Source: Rivularia sp. PCC 7116 (lineage in GTDB: Bacteria > Cyanobacteriota > Cyanobacteriia > Cyanobacteriales > Nostocaceae). Taken from it: a DNA stretch of 64,000 nt. Shown one piece after another: positions 35,472 through 45,752 of this stretch; positions within the stretch are counted from its first letter, which is position 1; the number at the start of each line of letters is the position of its first letter. Below the pieces are notes generated by a model, which worked only from the letters and a program-made list of their open reading frames with translations, was not told the origin of the DNA and made no database searches. The stretch spans positions 7,659,001 to 7,723,000 of the forward strand of contig NC_019678.1 in the NCBI RefSeq assembly GCF_000316665.1, read 5' to 3'. The position numbers were made by a program, and so were the translations under genes.

Positions 35472-38400
35472 ATGGCTAACGTTCAGGGATATCAAATTAT
35501 AGAAGAAATCTACAATGGTTTGAGAACCATTATATATCGCGCGCTTCGAGAAGAAGACCGAAAACCTGTCGTTATCAAACTACTTAAAAATCCTTATCCA
35601 GATTTCAACGAAATTTTGCAATTTCGCAATCAATATACCATCACTAAAAATATAAATTATCCCATAATTATTAAAACATATAGCCTTGAAGCATATCAAA
35701 ATGGCTATGCATTGGTAATGGAAGATATGGGGGGAATTTCTCTCAAAAAATATTTTAATACTCTAGATATAACCTCTCTCGAAGAATTTCTGCAAATAGC
35801 AATTACCCTATGCGAAACTCTAAATATTTTAGCGAAACATAGAATAATTCATAAAGATATTAAACCAGCTAATATATTAATTAACCCGGAAACAAAGCAA
35901 GTAAAACTAATTGACTTTAGTATCGCTTCATTACTACCCAAGGAAACACAAGAAATTAAAAATCCCAATAGTTTAGAAGGGACGCTCGCTTATATATCAC
36001 CCGAACAAACTGGCAGGATGAATCGCGGCGTTGATTACCGCAGTGATTTTTATTCTTTGGGTGTTACTTTTTATGAATTATTAACAGGAGAGTTACCCTT
36101 TAATTCCGATGATGCAATGGAGTTGCTACATTGTCATATTGCCAAAAATCCTCCGGAGTTGAAGAAGCTTCATCTTAGTTCTCTCACTGCTAAAAGACTT
36201 TACTCTAGCACTCTCCTTGAAGAAAAACCTCACCCTAACCCTCTCCTTGTTAGGGAGAGGGAACAAGAAATACCCCTGGTGATTTCAGATATAGTTATGA
36301 AGTTGATGGCGAAGAATGCCGAAGATAGATATCAAAGTGCTTTGGGATTAAAGTGCGATTTAGAAAAGTGTCTTTACCAATTAAAAGAAACTGGTTCAAT
36401 TGAAAAGTTTGAAATTGCTCAAAGAGATATTTGTGACAAATTTATTATCCCCGAAAAACTTTATGGTAGAGAGCATGAAGTTGAACAATTATTAGCAGCA
36501 TTTGAACGAGTATCTCAAGCAAATTGCGAATTAATGCTTGTTGCAGGTTTTTCTGGTATTGGTAAAACTGCTGTGATTAACGAAGTTCATAAACCCATTG
36601 TTAAACAACGAGGTTATTTTATTAAAGGGAAATTCGACCAGTTTAATCGTAATATTCCCTTAGATGCTTTTGTCCAAGCCTTTCGGGGTTTAATGGGACA
36701 ATTATTAAGCGAAAGTGATGCTCAATTATCAAGCTGGAAAAATAAAGTATTACAGGCTTTAGGAGATAATGCACAAGTAATTATTGATGTCATTCCCGAA
36801 TTAGAAAATATTATTGGTAAACAACCAGCAGTTCCAGAAATATCGGGTATTGCGGCACAAAATCGCTTTAATTTATTATTTCAAAAGTTTATTCAAGTTT
36901 TTAGCAGTAAAGAACATCCTTTAGTTATTTTCTTAGATGATTTGCAGTGGGCTGATTCAGCATCTTTGAAGTTAATGCAGTTGCTGTTGGGTGAGTCTAA
37001 AATCAATTATTTGTTGATAATAGGTGCTTATCGAGATAATGAAGTTTCTGCGGCTCATCCTTTAATGTTGACTTTGTCGGAAATTACTAAAGCAAAAACT
37101 ATAATTAATACAATTACTTTAGCAGCATTAAATACAGAAAGTTTAAATAAATTGATTGCCGATACTCTCAATTATTCTGTAGAAATCGCGCAAACATTAA
37201 CACAGTTGGTTTATCAAAAAACTCAGGGTAATCCGTTTTTTAGTAGACGGATTTTGAAAGCACTCTATGAAGATAATTTAATCGTATTTGATTTTGATAC
37301 CGGCTCCTGGGTTTGCGATATCAATAAAGTCAGAGCGGCTGTGCTAACTGACGATGTTGTTGAATTTATGGCATTGCAGTTACAGAAGTTGCCATCACAA
37401 ACATTGGATATATTAAAGCTCGCGGCTTGTATTGGCAATCAATTTGATTTAGCAACTTTGGCGATAGTTTGTCAAAAGTCGGAAACTGAAACTGCTGCGG
37501 ATTTATGGAAAGCATTACAAGATGGGTTAATTGTACCGCAAAGTCAAGTTTACAAGTTTTATATCGAGTCAGAAATACAAATTAGCCAGTCTGAGAGTGG
37601 GGATATTGCAAATTATAAATTTTTGCACGATCGCGTTCAACAAGCTGCTTATTCTTTGATTCCCCAGGAGCAAAAAAAAGCAACTCACTATAATATCGGA
37701 CAATTGCTGCTGGAAAAGATACCTCTAGAAAACAGAGAAGATAGAATTTTTGAGCTAGTTAATCAATTAAATTATGGAACTGATTTAATTACCGAAAAAA
37801 AAGAACGTACACAGCTAGCTAAGCTCAATCTTATTGCTTGTCGTAAAGCCAAAAGCGCAGTTGCATATCAGGTAGGAAGGGAATATGGGAATATCGGCTT
37901 ATTGTTGCTGGGAGAAAACGCTTGGGAACAACAATACCAGAAAAGTTTAGCTTTCCATAACGAATTGGCTGAATTGGCTTCGCTGTGTGGTGATTTTACA
38001 GCGATGGAAGAGTTGATTGAGACAGTTACTGCACAAACCACATCGCTAATAGAACAGGTTGATGTATATCGAATTAGAATTCTAGTCAAAACCTCACAAA
38101 ATAAAGCAACCGAAGCCATTGCTATAGCTCTACAGTTTTTACAAAAATTGAATATAACTTTTCCCGAAACACCCACACTCGAATATATTCAAGAAACTAT
38201 TATCGAGGTTTACAAGCTAATTGGAGACAGGGAAATAGCAGACTTGGCTAACTTACCCATAATGACAGATGAGGAAAAAATAGCCATTATCCAGATTGCT
38301 AACAGTATAATGGCAGCTGCTTTTATATCTGGTTCTCCCTTACTTCCATTACTGGTTGCTTTATCAGTGAAGCTATCAATTCAATATGGGAATATACCAG

Positions 38401-40967
38401 CATCAGCCTTTGCTTATGCAGCCTATGGGATTATTGCTTGCAATCAGGTACAAGATGTAGAGACAGGAGTGAAATTTGGTCATTTAGCACTTGGAGTTAT
38501 CTCCAAATTGGATGCTAAAGCTGTCAAACCAGAGATATTAAGTGTCGTAGGAGAGTTTATCTTACACCGTAAATCTCATGTTAAAGAAATACTACCCCTA
38601 TTGCAAGAGGGCTACGGGTTAGCATTAGAAGTCGGAAACTTAGACTACGTTGGATATAATACCAAAAATCTTCTTCTCAATTCCTTTTGGTGCAGCCAGC
38701 CCCTGGATACTTTAGAGCAGAAAAATCGCACATATCTTAATAGCTTAGTACAATTAAATCAAGCCACAACAGCTAATTGGTGTCGAATCTATCGGCAAGC
38801 CGTGTTAAATTTACTAGGATTTGCAGAGCATCCGAGTATTTTGTCTGGGGAAGCACTACAAGAGGCAGAATTTATACCAAGACTACTCGAAGCCCATGAC
38901 TTACTAGGTTTGTATTTCTTCTATTTATATAAACTGATGCTTTGCTATCTTTTTGGAGAAATTCAATCTGCTCAAGAGTATACCATTGAGGTCAGACGCT
39001 ATTTCATGGCTGGAGCGGGAACAATTGGTGAGCCTGCATTTTATTTGTATGATTCGTTGACTGCTCTAGCAAGTTTGAATTCCCAATCTGCAAACAGAGC
39101 AGAGATACTTCAACGGGTGGAAGAAAATCAAATAAAATTACAACAACAATGGGCAAATTATGCTCCCATGAATCATCAACATAAAGTTGATTTGGTTGAA
39201 GCTGAAAAATGTCGAGTTTTAGGACAAACATTAGAAGCAATTGAACTATACGATAAAGCTATTTCTGGAGCAAAAGCAAACGCATATACTCAAGAAGAAG
39301 CCCTTGCTAACGAACTAGCAGGTAAATTTTGTCTTGACTGGGGTAAAGAAAAATTTGCAGCTTTGCATATGCAAGAAGCCTATTATTGCTATGCCCGTTG
39401 GGGAGCAAAAGCCAAAACAGACGATTTAGAAAAACGCTATCCTCAATTACTGACACCAATTTTACAAAATCAAAACAACAATTTTCAAAACGTTCTCAAT
39501 ACAAGCGTTCAAACAATCCATTCCAGTCACAATGGCATTTCCGAAGCTTTGAATTTTTCCTGTATTATCAAAGCTTCGCAAGCCTTATCAAGTGAAATTC
39601 AATTAGAACAGTTAATTTCCCGGTTAATGAAAGTGGTGATGGAACATGCAGGAGCGAAAAAAGTAGCTTTACTATTGTTAAAAAACGAGAATATAATCCT
39701 CGAAGCTTTAACTGATGTCAATCAAAAAGTTGAAACATTAGATATACCGTATCAAGACAGCAAAGATATTCCTATCACAATAGTTAATTACGTCAAACGT
39801 AGTTTAAAAACGGTTTTATTAGATGATGCAACAACAGAAAATGAGTTTGTTAACGATTCATATTTAATAGAACAACAACCCAAAAGCGTTTTGTGTATGC
39901 CGATTTTAAATCGAGGTCAATTCATCGGCTTGCTATATCTTGAAAACAGATTAACCATTGGAGCATTTACACAACATCATCTAAAAATTCTGAATTTAAT
40001 TGTAACTCAAGCTGCTATTTCTCTGGAGAATGCCGAACTATATAGTAGATTGTCAGAATATTCCTGTACTTTAAAGCAAAAAGTAGAAGAACGTACTCAA
40101 CAATTAAAACACAAAGCAACTCGACTTGAATCAGCTTTGCAAGAATTACAATGCACTCAAACCCAATTAGTTCAAGCCGAAAAAATGTCTGGCTTAGGTC
40201 AACTTGTTGCTGGAATAGCACACGAATTTAACAATCCTGTTAGCTTTATATATTGTAATATTACCCCAGCCAATGAATACGTAGAATCATTAATTGAACT
40301 AATTAATTTATATAAAAATCTATATTCACAGCCGGTTCCAGAAATAGAAGAAAAAATAGAAGAAATCGAACTATGTTATTTAATCCAAGACCTACCAAAA
40401 CTACTGTTTTCGATGAAAAAAGGAGCAAAGCGTATCAAAGAAATTGTTTTATCATTACGTAATTTTTCTCGTTTGGATGAATCAGAAATTAAATCTGTAA
40501 ATATTCACGATGGGATTGAAAGTACTCTATTAATATTGCAACATAAACTATCGTCGAATAATAAATATCCAGAGATTGAAATTATTAAAAAATACAGTCA
40601 GCTACCAGAAGTTAAATGCTATGCTTCGGAATTAAACCAAGTCTTTATTAATATTATCAGTAATGCAATAGATGCATTACGAGATAAAAAGATAAACAAG
40701 CCAACTATTACAATTATGACCTCAGTCAAAGATTCTCAAAATATATTTATTAGCATTGCCGATAATGGTATTGGTATGAATAAATCAGTTTTGAATAAAA
40801 TATTCGACCCATTTTTTACAACGAAACCCGTCGGTAGCGGTACGGGTTTAGGATTATCAACAAGTTATTCTATTGTGGTAGAAAAACATGGCGGTAAATT
40901 AAACTGTGTTTCTACTCTCGGTGAGGGTACAGAGTTTGTCATTGAATTACCGATAAAGTTATTTTAA
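35472..40967 (+). CDS. Giant hybrid: Ser/Thr kinase - AAA ATPase - helical region - GAF - histidine kinase
   Basis: A five-part signalling protein. Ser/Thr kinase 1-310 (catalytic HKDIKPAN, Asp129; activation motif DFS instead of DFG). AAA_16-type ATPase from about 330 (P-loop GFSGIGKT, Lys365; Walker B FLDDLQWAD). Long helical TPR-like region about 700-1300. GAF domain about 1373-1523. Histidine kinase core 1540-1831 (phospho-acceptor His1584 in GIAHEFNNP; N box NIISNAIDAL; ATP lid GSGTGLGLSTSY). Residues 253-264 (PHPNPLLVRERE) are encoded by an interspersed repeat inserted in frame in the kinase domain. No partner response regulator is nearby. It sits between dhaL and dhaM. Confidence 0.93.
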   Translation: MANVQGYQIIEEIYNGLRTIIYRALREEDRKPVVIKLLKNPYPDFNEILQFRNQYTITKNINYPIIIKTYSLEAYQNGYALVMEDMGGISLKKYFNTLDITSLEEFLQIAITLCETLNILAKHRIIHKDIKPANILINPETKQVKLIDFSIASLLPKETQEIKNPNSLEGTLAYISPEQTGRMNRGVDYRSDFYSLGVTFYELLTGELPFNSDDAMELLHCHIAKNPPELKKLHLSSLTAKRLYSSTLLEEKPHPNPLLVREREQEIPLVISDIVMKLMAKNAEDRYQSALGLKCDLEKCLYQLKETGSIEKFEIAQRDICDKFIIPEKLYGREHEVEQLLAAFERVSQANCELMLVAGFSGIGKTAVINEVHKPIVKQRGYFIKGKFDQFNRNIPLDAFVQAFRGLMGQLLSESDAQLSSWKNKVLQALGDNAQVIIDVIPELENIIGKQPAVPEISGIAAQNRFNLLFQKFIQVFSSKEHPLVIFLDDLQWADSASLKLMQLLLGESKINYLLIIGAYRDNEVSAAHPLMLTLSEITKAKTIINTITLAALNTESLNKLIADTLNYSVEIAQTLTQLVYQKTQGNPFFSRRILKALYEDNLIVFDFDTGSWVCDINKVRAAVLTDDVVEFMALQLQKLPSQTLDILKLAACIGNQFDLATLAIVCQKSETETAADLWKALQDGLIVPQSQVYKFYIESEIQISQSESGDIANYKFLHDRVQQAAYSLIPQEQKKATHYNIGQLLLEKIPLENREDRIFELVNQLNYGTDLITEKKERTQLAKLNLIACRKAKSAVAYQVGREYGNIGLLLLGENAWEQQYQKSLAFHNELAELASLCGDFTAMEELIETVTAQTTSLIEQVDVYRIRILVKTSQNKATEAIAIALQFLQKLNITFPETPTLEYIQETIIEVYKLIGDREIADLANLPIMTDEEKIAIIQIANSIMAAAFISGSPLLPLLVALSVKLSIQYGNIPASAFAYAAYGIIACNQVQDVETGVKFGHLALGVISKLDAKAVKPEILSVVGEFILHRKSHVKEILPLLQEGYGLALEVGNLDYVGYNTKNLLLNSFWCSQPLDTLEQKNRTYLNSLVQLNQATTANWCRIYRQAVLNLLGFAEHPSILSGEALQEAEFIPRLLEAHDLLGLYFFYLYKLMLCYLFGEIQSAQEYTIEVRRYFMAGAGTIGEPAFYLYDSLTALASLNSQSANRAEILQRVEENQIKLQQQWANYAPMNHQHKVDLVEAEKCRVLGQTLEAIELYDKAISGAKANAYTQEEALANELAGKFCLDWGKEKFAALHMQEAYYCYARWGAKAKTDDLEKRYPQLLTPILQNQNNNFQNVLNTSVQTIHSSHNGISEALNFSCIIKASQALSSEIQLEQLISRLMKVVMEHAGAKKVALLLLKNENIILEALTDVNQKVETLDIPYQDSKDIPITIVNYVKRSLKTVLLDDATTENEFVNDSYLIEQQPKSVLCMPILNRGQFIGLLYLENRLTIGAFTQHHLKILNLIVTQAAISLENAELYSRLSEYSCTLKQKVEERTQQLKHKATRLESALQELQCTQTQLVQAEKMSGLGQLVAGIAHEFNNPVSFIYCNITPANEYVESLIELINLYKNLYSQPVPEIEEKIEEIELCYLIQDLPKLLFSMKKGAKRIKEIVLSLRNFSRLDESEIKSVNIHDGIESTLLILQHKLSSNNKYPEIEIIKKYSQLPEVKCYASELNQVFINIISNAIDALRDKKINKPTITIMTSVKDSQNIFISIADNGIGMNKSVLNKIFDPFFTTKPVGSGTGLGLSTSYSIVVEKHGGKLNCVSTLGEGTEFVIELPIKLF
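36228..36263. repeat. Interspersed repeat inserted inside the kinase coding sequence
   Basis: CCTCACCCTAACCCTCTCCT is followed by TGTTAGGGAGAGGGAA, the same hairpin family as at 2097-2140 and 16503-16560. It is read through in frame within the Ser/Thr kinase domain. The surrounding 25-30 residues (LSSLTAKRLYSSTLLEEK) also look extra compared with the usual family spacing. Confidence 0.8.
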
Positions 40968-41101
40968 TTCTTGAAATTAATAAGTCCAATCAATCTCAGA
41001 GGTATAATGAAAAACGGTTTAATGTTAAAAATTCACAATTCACAATTACAAATTCCCCATTTTTAATTACATAATAATTAATAACCGAACTATATCTAAT
41101 A

Positions 41102-43645
41102 ATGGTTGGAATTGTTATTGTTTCTCACAGCAAGCAGTTAGCACTCGGAGTGAAAGAACTTGCCGAACAAATGGTTCAAGGACAAGTTACTATAGCTGTT
41201 GCTGCTGGAATAGATGATGCTGAAAACCCCATTGGTACCGATACCATGCAGGTTTACGAAGCGATTGAATCAGTTTACAGCGATGATGGCGTGCTGGTGC
41301 TGATGGATTTGGGAAGCGCTTTGATGAGTGCGGAAATGGCTTTAGAGTTTCTTTCTCCCGAACAACGGGATAATGTATATTTGTGTGAAGCTCCTTTAGT
41401 AGAAGGTGCGATCGCTGCAACTGTTACTGCTGCTTCTGGTGCTGATATTCAAGCAGTCTTGACGCAAGCAAGGGAAGCTCTAACAGCTAAAGCCAGTCAG
41501 TTGGGTATTGGATTAATGGGTACAATTCAATCCCAGTTTGCTCAAACACCATCTTCTGAAACAGCAGAAAATACTAAACAGATACAGCTTCATATCAGCA
41601 ATTCTCTGGGTATTCATGCTCGCCCTGCTGCTAAATTTGTCTCAACTGCCAGCAAGTTTAAATCTCAAATTCAAGTTAAAAATATAACTAAGAATAGCGA
41701 TTTTATTCGCGGGGATAGTATTAATCAAGTAATAACTTTGGGAGTGCGTCAGGGAGATGAAATAATTATTCGTGCTAGCGGTGTAGATGCAGATGATGTT
41801 TTGGCTGAATTAACAGCTTTGGTAGAAAATCAGTTTGGTGAAGGGGATAATAATCAAGATTCAATTTCTAAAACTGTATCTATTAACGATTCTGTTTCTG
41901 CTTCTGCTGATGGTTATTTACAAGGAATTCCTGCTTCTGGAGGATTCGCAATTGCGACTTGTTTGCAGTTGAATCAATTAAATAAAACATCTTTTATATC
42001 CGTACAAAGTCATCGTGTAGAAGATGTTAATAGTGAATGGCGAAAGTTACAAAATGCCGTACAAGTAGCCAAACAGGAAATTAAAAATTTACAACAACAA
42101 ACTTTAGTTCAAATTAGCGAAACAGAAGCAGCAATATTTGATACTCATATTTTATTTTTAAATGACCCAGTAATTATAGAATCAGTTAGACAACGGATAA
42201 TTGTAGAACATCAAAATTGTGAGTTTGCTTGGCAAGCAGTAATTGATGAAGTCATAGATAATTATCAAAAATTAGAAGATGCGTTTCTCAAGGAAAGAGT
42301 TAATGATGTAGTTGATATTAAACAAAGAGTATTACGAATACTTAGCGGAAATTCTACAACGAATGTACAAAATTTAGCAGAAAATCTAGATATAAAAGAA
42401 CCAGTAATTTTAATTGCTAATGATATTACTCCTTCCGATACCGCTCAATTAAACCCGAGCAAAGTATTAGGAATTTGTATTACCAGCGGTAGCGCAACTT
42501 CTCACAGTGCAATTTTAGCGCGTTCTTTGAATATTCCTGCGGTTGTTGGTATGCCATCAGAAATATTGCAAATAGCCAATGGAACACTATTAGGTGTGGA
42601 TGGTGAAGCAGGTAAAATATGGATAAAACCAGATGCACAAACTCAATCCGAACTAAAAACAAAGCAAGAAAAATATCAAGTATCGCAACAACAAAATTTA
42701 GTTATTACTCATCACACAGCTACTAGTATTGATGGCATAAACATCGGTGTTTTAGCAAATATCAGCAGCATACAGGATGCACAAACAGCTTTGGATATGG
42801 GTGCCGTCGGCGTGGGATTATTCCGTACTGAATTCTTGTATTTCAACCGTCAAAATCTACCTACAGTTGAAGAACAAACATCAGTTTATCAGCAAGTAAC
42901 TAATATTTTTCAAAACCGTTCTGTAATTATTCGTACTTTAGATATTGGCGGCGATAAACCATTACCATATTTAAATTTACCATCAGAAAACAATCCTTTT
43001 TTAGGTTGGCGGGGTATTCGTTATTGTTTGGACAATCCTGAAATTTTGAAAACTCAATTAAAGGCTATTTTGACAGCCAGCGAGAAAGGAAAAATTAAAA
43101 TCATGTTCCCAATGATAACCACCGTCGCAGAAATTAAAGCAGCCAAAACAATATTAAATCAAGCAAAAACCGAACTAAATCAAAATGGTATTCCCTTCAA
43201 TCAAAAAATCGAAGTAGGGATAATGATTGAAACACCATCTTCCGTCGCAATCGCAGATAAACTTGCTGTGGAAGTAGACTTTTTCAGCATCGGTACAAAC
43301 GATTTAAGTCAGTATGTCATGGCTGGCGATCGCACTAATCCCAAAGTCGCCAATTTAGTCGATGCAATGCATCCGAGCGTTTTACGAATGATACATCAAA
43401 CAGTAAAAATTGCACATCAGCACAATATTTGGGTTGGTTTATGCGGAGAATTAGCTTCGGAAATTATCGCAGCACCAATATTATTAGGTTTAGGATTAGA
43501 TGAAGTCAGCTTAAATCCTCAAAAAATACCGGAATTTAAAAAAGCCATTGCTCAATTAACCCTAAAAGAAGCAGAAGCAATTACCAATGAAGTTATTCAG
43601 CTTGATGAAGCAGTAGAAGTTAGGGAGAGATTGGGGAAGGGTTAG
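41102..43645 (+). CDS. dhaM: DhaM-HPr-Enzyme I fusion phosphotransferase
   Basis: One polypeptide carries the whole phosphate relay from PEP to DhaL. An EIIA-like DhaM domain (1-135) has His9 in VSHSK. HPr (about 160-245) has His172 in GIHARPAAKF. A complete Enzyme I (about 275-847) has His468 in TSHSAILARSLNIPAVVG and the PEP-binding barrel (FRTEFLY, RTLDIGGDKPLP, GTNDLSQYVMAGDRTNP, CGELA). E. coli DhaM carries only an incomplete EI; here EI looks full length, so the kinase needs no outside PTS proteins. The protein is soluble. Confidence 0.94.
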   Translation: MVGIVIVSHSKQLALGVKELAEQMVQGQVTIAVAAGIDDAENPIGTDTMQVYEAIESVYSDDGVLVLMDLGSALMSAEMALEFLSPEQRDNVYLCEAPLVEGAIAATVTAASGADIQAVLTQAREALTAKASQLGIGLMGTIQSQFAQTPSSETAENTKQIQLHISNSLGIHARPAAKFVSTASKFKSQIQVKNITKNSDFIRGDSINQVITLGVRQGDEIIIRASGVDADDVLAELTALVENQFGEGDNNQDSISKTVSINDSVSASADGYLQGIPASGGFAIATCLQLNQLNKTSFISVQSHRVEDVNSEWRKLQNAVQVAKQEIKNLQQQTLVQISETEAAIFDTHILFLNDPVIIESVRQRIIVEHQNCEFAWQAVIDEVIDNYQKLEDAFLKERVNDVVDIKQRVLRILSGNSTTNVQNLAENLDIKEPVILIANDITPSDTAQLNPSKVLGICITSGSATSHSAILARSLNIPAVVGMPSEILQIANGTLLGVDGEAGKIWIKPDAQTQSELKTKQEKYQVSQQQNLVITHHTATSIDGINIGVLANISSIQDAQTALDMGAVGVGLFRTEFLYFNRQNLPTVEEQTSVYQQVTNIFQNRSVIIRTLDIGGDKPLPYLNLPSENNPFLGWRGIRYCLDNPEILKTQLKAILTASEKGKIKIMFPMITTVAEIKAAKTILNQAKTELNQNGIPFNQKIEVGIMIETPSSVAIADKLAVEVDFFSIGTNDLSQYVMAGDRTNPKVANLVDAMHPSVLRMIHQTVKIAHQHNIWVGLCGELASEIIAAPILLGLGLDEVSLNPQKIPEFKKAIAQLTLKEAEAITNEVIQLDEAVEVRERLGKG

Positions 43646-43683
43646 GAGTTATACCATTTATTTATAAAGATGCGCCGAATTCA

Positions 43684-43765
43684 GCCCACGAAGGTGGGCT
43701 TTGTTTGTATAGCCGCACCGATAAGCGGGTGTTGGGTAAAATATTTGTTCAAAATTGGGATGCTC
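43684..43765. repeat. Partial MITE-like element (GGATGCTC family)
   Basis: It contains GCCCACGAAGGTGGGCTTTG and ends AAAATTGGGATGCTC, as in the fuller copies at 15847-16014 and 62429-62600. Its end touches the stop codon of the truncated CHAT gene (43766). Confidence 0.7.
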
Positions 43766-45100
43766 CTATTGCAGATTCCATTCTTTAGCTTTACCAAACT
43801 TAGTTACAGCAGCTTCAAAATCACCTTTTTCTGCTGAAGACTCCCCTTCTTTAAACAAAGTAGAAGCAGCAGCAGTCAGTATTTCTTTGTTTGCACCCAC
43901 CACAGCAATCAAAGGCTCTCTTCTTTCTATCCTTTGATATAATTCTTCGCTGACAACTTCTCTACCAAAGAAAATATCGGCATCTTCTTCGCCAAAAGCA
44001 AACAAACCCCGGTATGGGCAAGCCGGTTTTCCACCTAAATTTACCCAATTAATTGATTCAACTGAAGGATTTTGACAAAGTGTTGGTAACCAAGTTGCAC
44101 AGGGATAATCATTTTCCCATTTTTGTAACTTCTCTCGCCCTTCCCTTATCGACATTGATAAAGACTTACCACCACGAAAAGCAGTGAGAAAATTTTTGAT
44201 AAACTCTTGCGCCATAATATCGGGAATTGGCTCGCGCATGACAATGATTTGGGGTAAATACAAATCTCGTAAATCACCAACCAAACCCAAACCATCGCAA
44301 GAATTAAAAATCGCTAACTGTAAACCTTTGTTGATTGCAGATTTCAAGGCATTTTTTAATTCACCTAAAGAAAGATTATCAGTTGAATTAATCTTGATTT
44401 TGCCGCTACTACCATCAGCAGAGCTTTGAGAATGTCCCAAAAAAGCCAGAATATCCCAACCCTGCTCATCCCACAAAGATTCATCTAACTGCTGACGAGA
44501 AGGTTGAGAAAGAATTTTAATTTGTGCATCAGCAAGGGATTCTTGAATGATTTTTTTATCAGCTTCAGGATCAATTCCTTGACTATCGCCAATTACAACT
44601 AAAATTCTGACATTATCGCGTTTAGACTTGCCAATTCTGCCAGCTTCATACCTCGCAAAAGCAAAACTCGGCTCAACAAAATGATATTCTTCAAAAAAAT
44701 GCCACAAACACCAAGGCAAATGCCGCAACTGATAATTTTCTGTTTCAACAGTAAAACTGGCATAAGTCTCAACGCTAAGATGATGAAGCAACAGTTTTTC
44801 AATGGAACGAAAACCATCGCAATCTAGCCATTGATTAAACTTAGTGGGAAACTTTTCAAAATTTTTTTGATTAATATAAGGGCTTCTTTCTTCTTGTTCA
44901 ATTATCTTAATCCTTGTACCATAAGTACTTGTAAAACTTGATTTCCAAGACTGATATAACTCCCATAATTCTGGGAAAGCAGGTAAACTACCACTATCTT
45001 GAGCAATTAATTTATCATCAGAGGTACGGACTTCTACGGTAATATGCTCGCAACCTTTTTCGACATTACCGTTACCAAATCGCAGAATTACCTTAACCAT
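43766..45100 (-). CDS. CHAT domain protein with truncated STAND module (deletion derivative)
   Basis: Numbered from the ATG at 45100. Residues 1-160 are a variable N-terminal region. The CHAT peptidase domain follows (about 165-350), with His223 in AFLGHS and Cys268 in FNSCDGLG. At 361 a typical nSTAND1 ATPase begins (CPYRGLFAFGEEDADIFFGRE, then PLIAVVGA), but it stops at residue 403, exactly where the P-loop should follow. It continues with a 41-residue TPR-like tail (TLFKEGESSAEKGDFEAAVTKF) of the kind found at the far C-terminus of such proteins. The ATPase and sensor were probably deleted. The protease may be constitutively exposed or the gene may be dying. Confidence 0.85.
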   Translation of the reverse strand: MVKVILRFGNGNVEKGCEHITVEVRTSDDKLIAQDSGSLPAFPELWELYQSWKSSFTSTYGTRIKIIEQEERSPYINQKNFEKFPTKFNQWLDCDGFRSIEKLLLHHLSVETYASFTVETENYQLRHLPWCLWHFFEEYHFVEPSFAFARYEAGRIGKSKRDNVRILVVIGDSQGIDPEADKKIIQESLADAQIKILSQPSRQQLDESLWDEQGWDILAFLGHSQSSADGSSGKIKINSTDNLSLGELKNALKSAINKGLQLAIFNSCDGLGLVGDLRDLYLPQIIVMREPIPDIMAQEFIKNFLTAFRGGKSLSMSIREGREKLQKWENDYPCATWLPTLCQNPSVESINWVNLGGKPACPYRGLFAFGEEDADIFFGREVVSEELYQRIERREPLIAVVGANKEILTAAASTLFKEGESSAEKGDFEAAVTKFGKAKEWNLQ

Positions 45101-45299
45101 AGATACAATTTTTGAAATAAAAAACAATATTTATCTTTGTATATATAGGTTTGGGTTTGCTTTACTTATTCACTTGGTACTCGTTGGTGCGCGACGCTAG
45201 AAACCTGATTACTTCGCTTAAATGATTTCGTCGCGTCACACACCCTATAAAATAATTGTGCAGCGTTGCTCCCGTCATCAATTAATAATTAATTATTCA

Positions 45300-45503
45300 T
45301 TATTCGCTGTCTTGCAGCGTTTCAATCATTAAATCTACCTGTTGCTGTCGCTGTTGTAAAAAACTTTCGCATTCCCGCAAGGATTTGACAGCAGCACCAA
45401 ACTGTTCAAAGACTTCTTCTAATTGCAATTCTCCCGCTTCGATGCGAGATATTATGGTTTCAATTTCAGCGACTTTAGTTTCGTAATTCCAATTCTTTTT
45501 CAT
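45300..45503 (-). CDS. xseB: Exodeoxyribonuclease VII small subunit
   Basis: A 67-residue helical protein with the family pattern [36 protein letters not shown]. It forms the exonuclease VII complex with XseA, which degrades single-stranded DNA. The large-subunit gene lies upstream on the same strand, separated by 229 bp of repeats, longer than is usual for this pair. Confidence 0.93.
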   Translation of the reverse strand: MKKNWNYETKVAEIETIISRIEAGELQLEEVFEQFGAAVKSLRECESFLQQRQQQVDLMIETLQDSE

Positions 45504-45752
45504 AATTGTTTTTTATTGCTAGTTCGTATAATCTAATATCTTGCACCAATATCAATTAACGCTCAAAATCGCCTAGGATTGAAAATCAAGCGGCTAATAG
45601 CTCAAGTCTACTTAAGTAGACTGAAAGCATCACCGACACCTTGAAAGGTGCGGCTATACAAGCAAAACCCGGCGACTTGGGTTATTTTCATTCAAAATTA
45701 TTGTTAATATACGTCATTTTCCTGCTCACTGCTCACTGCTCACTGCTCACTG
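45504..45752. repeat. Repeats between xseA and xseB
   Basis: It contains AGTCTACT-TAAGTAGACT (45606-45623), the palindrome also seen near 25975, a fragment of the AAAGGTGCGGCTATA element, and at 45721-45752 four and a half CTGCTCA heptamers that spell the xseA C-terminus and stop. Confidence 0.75.
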
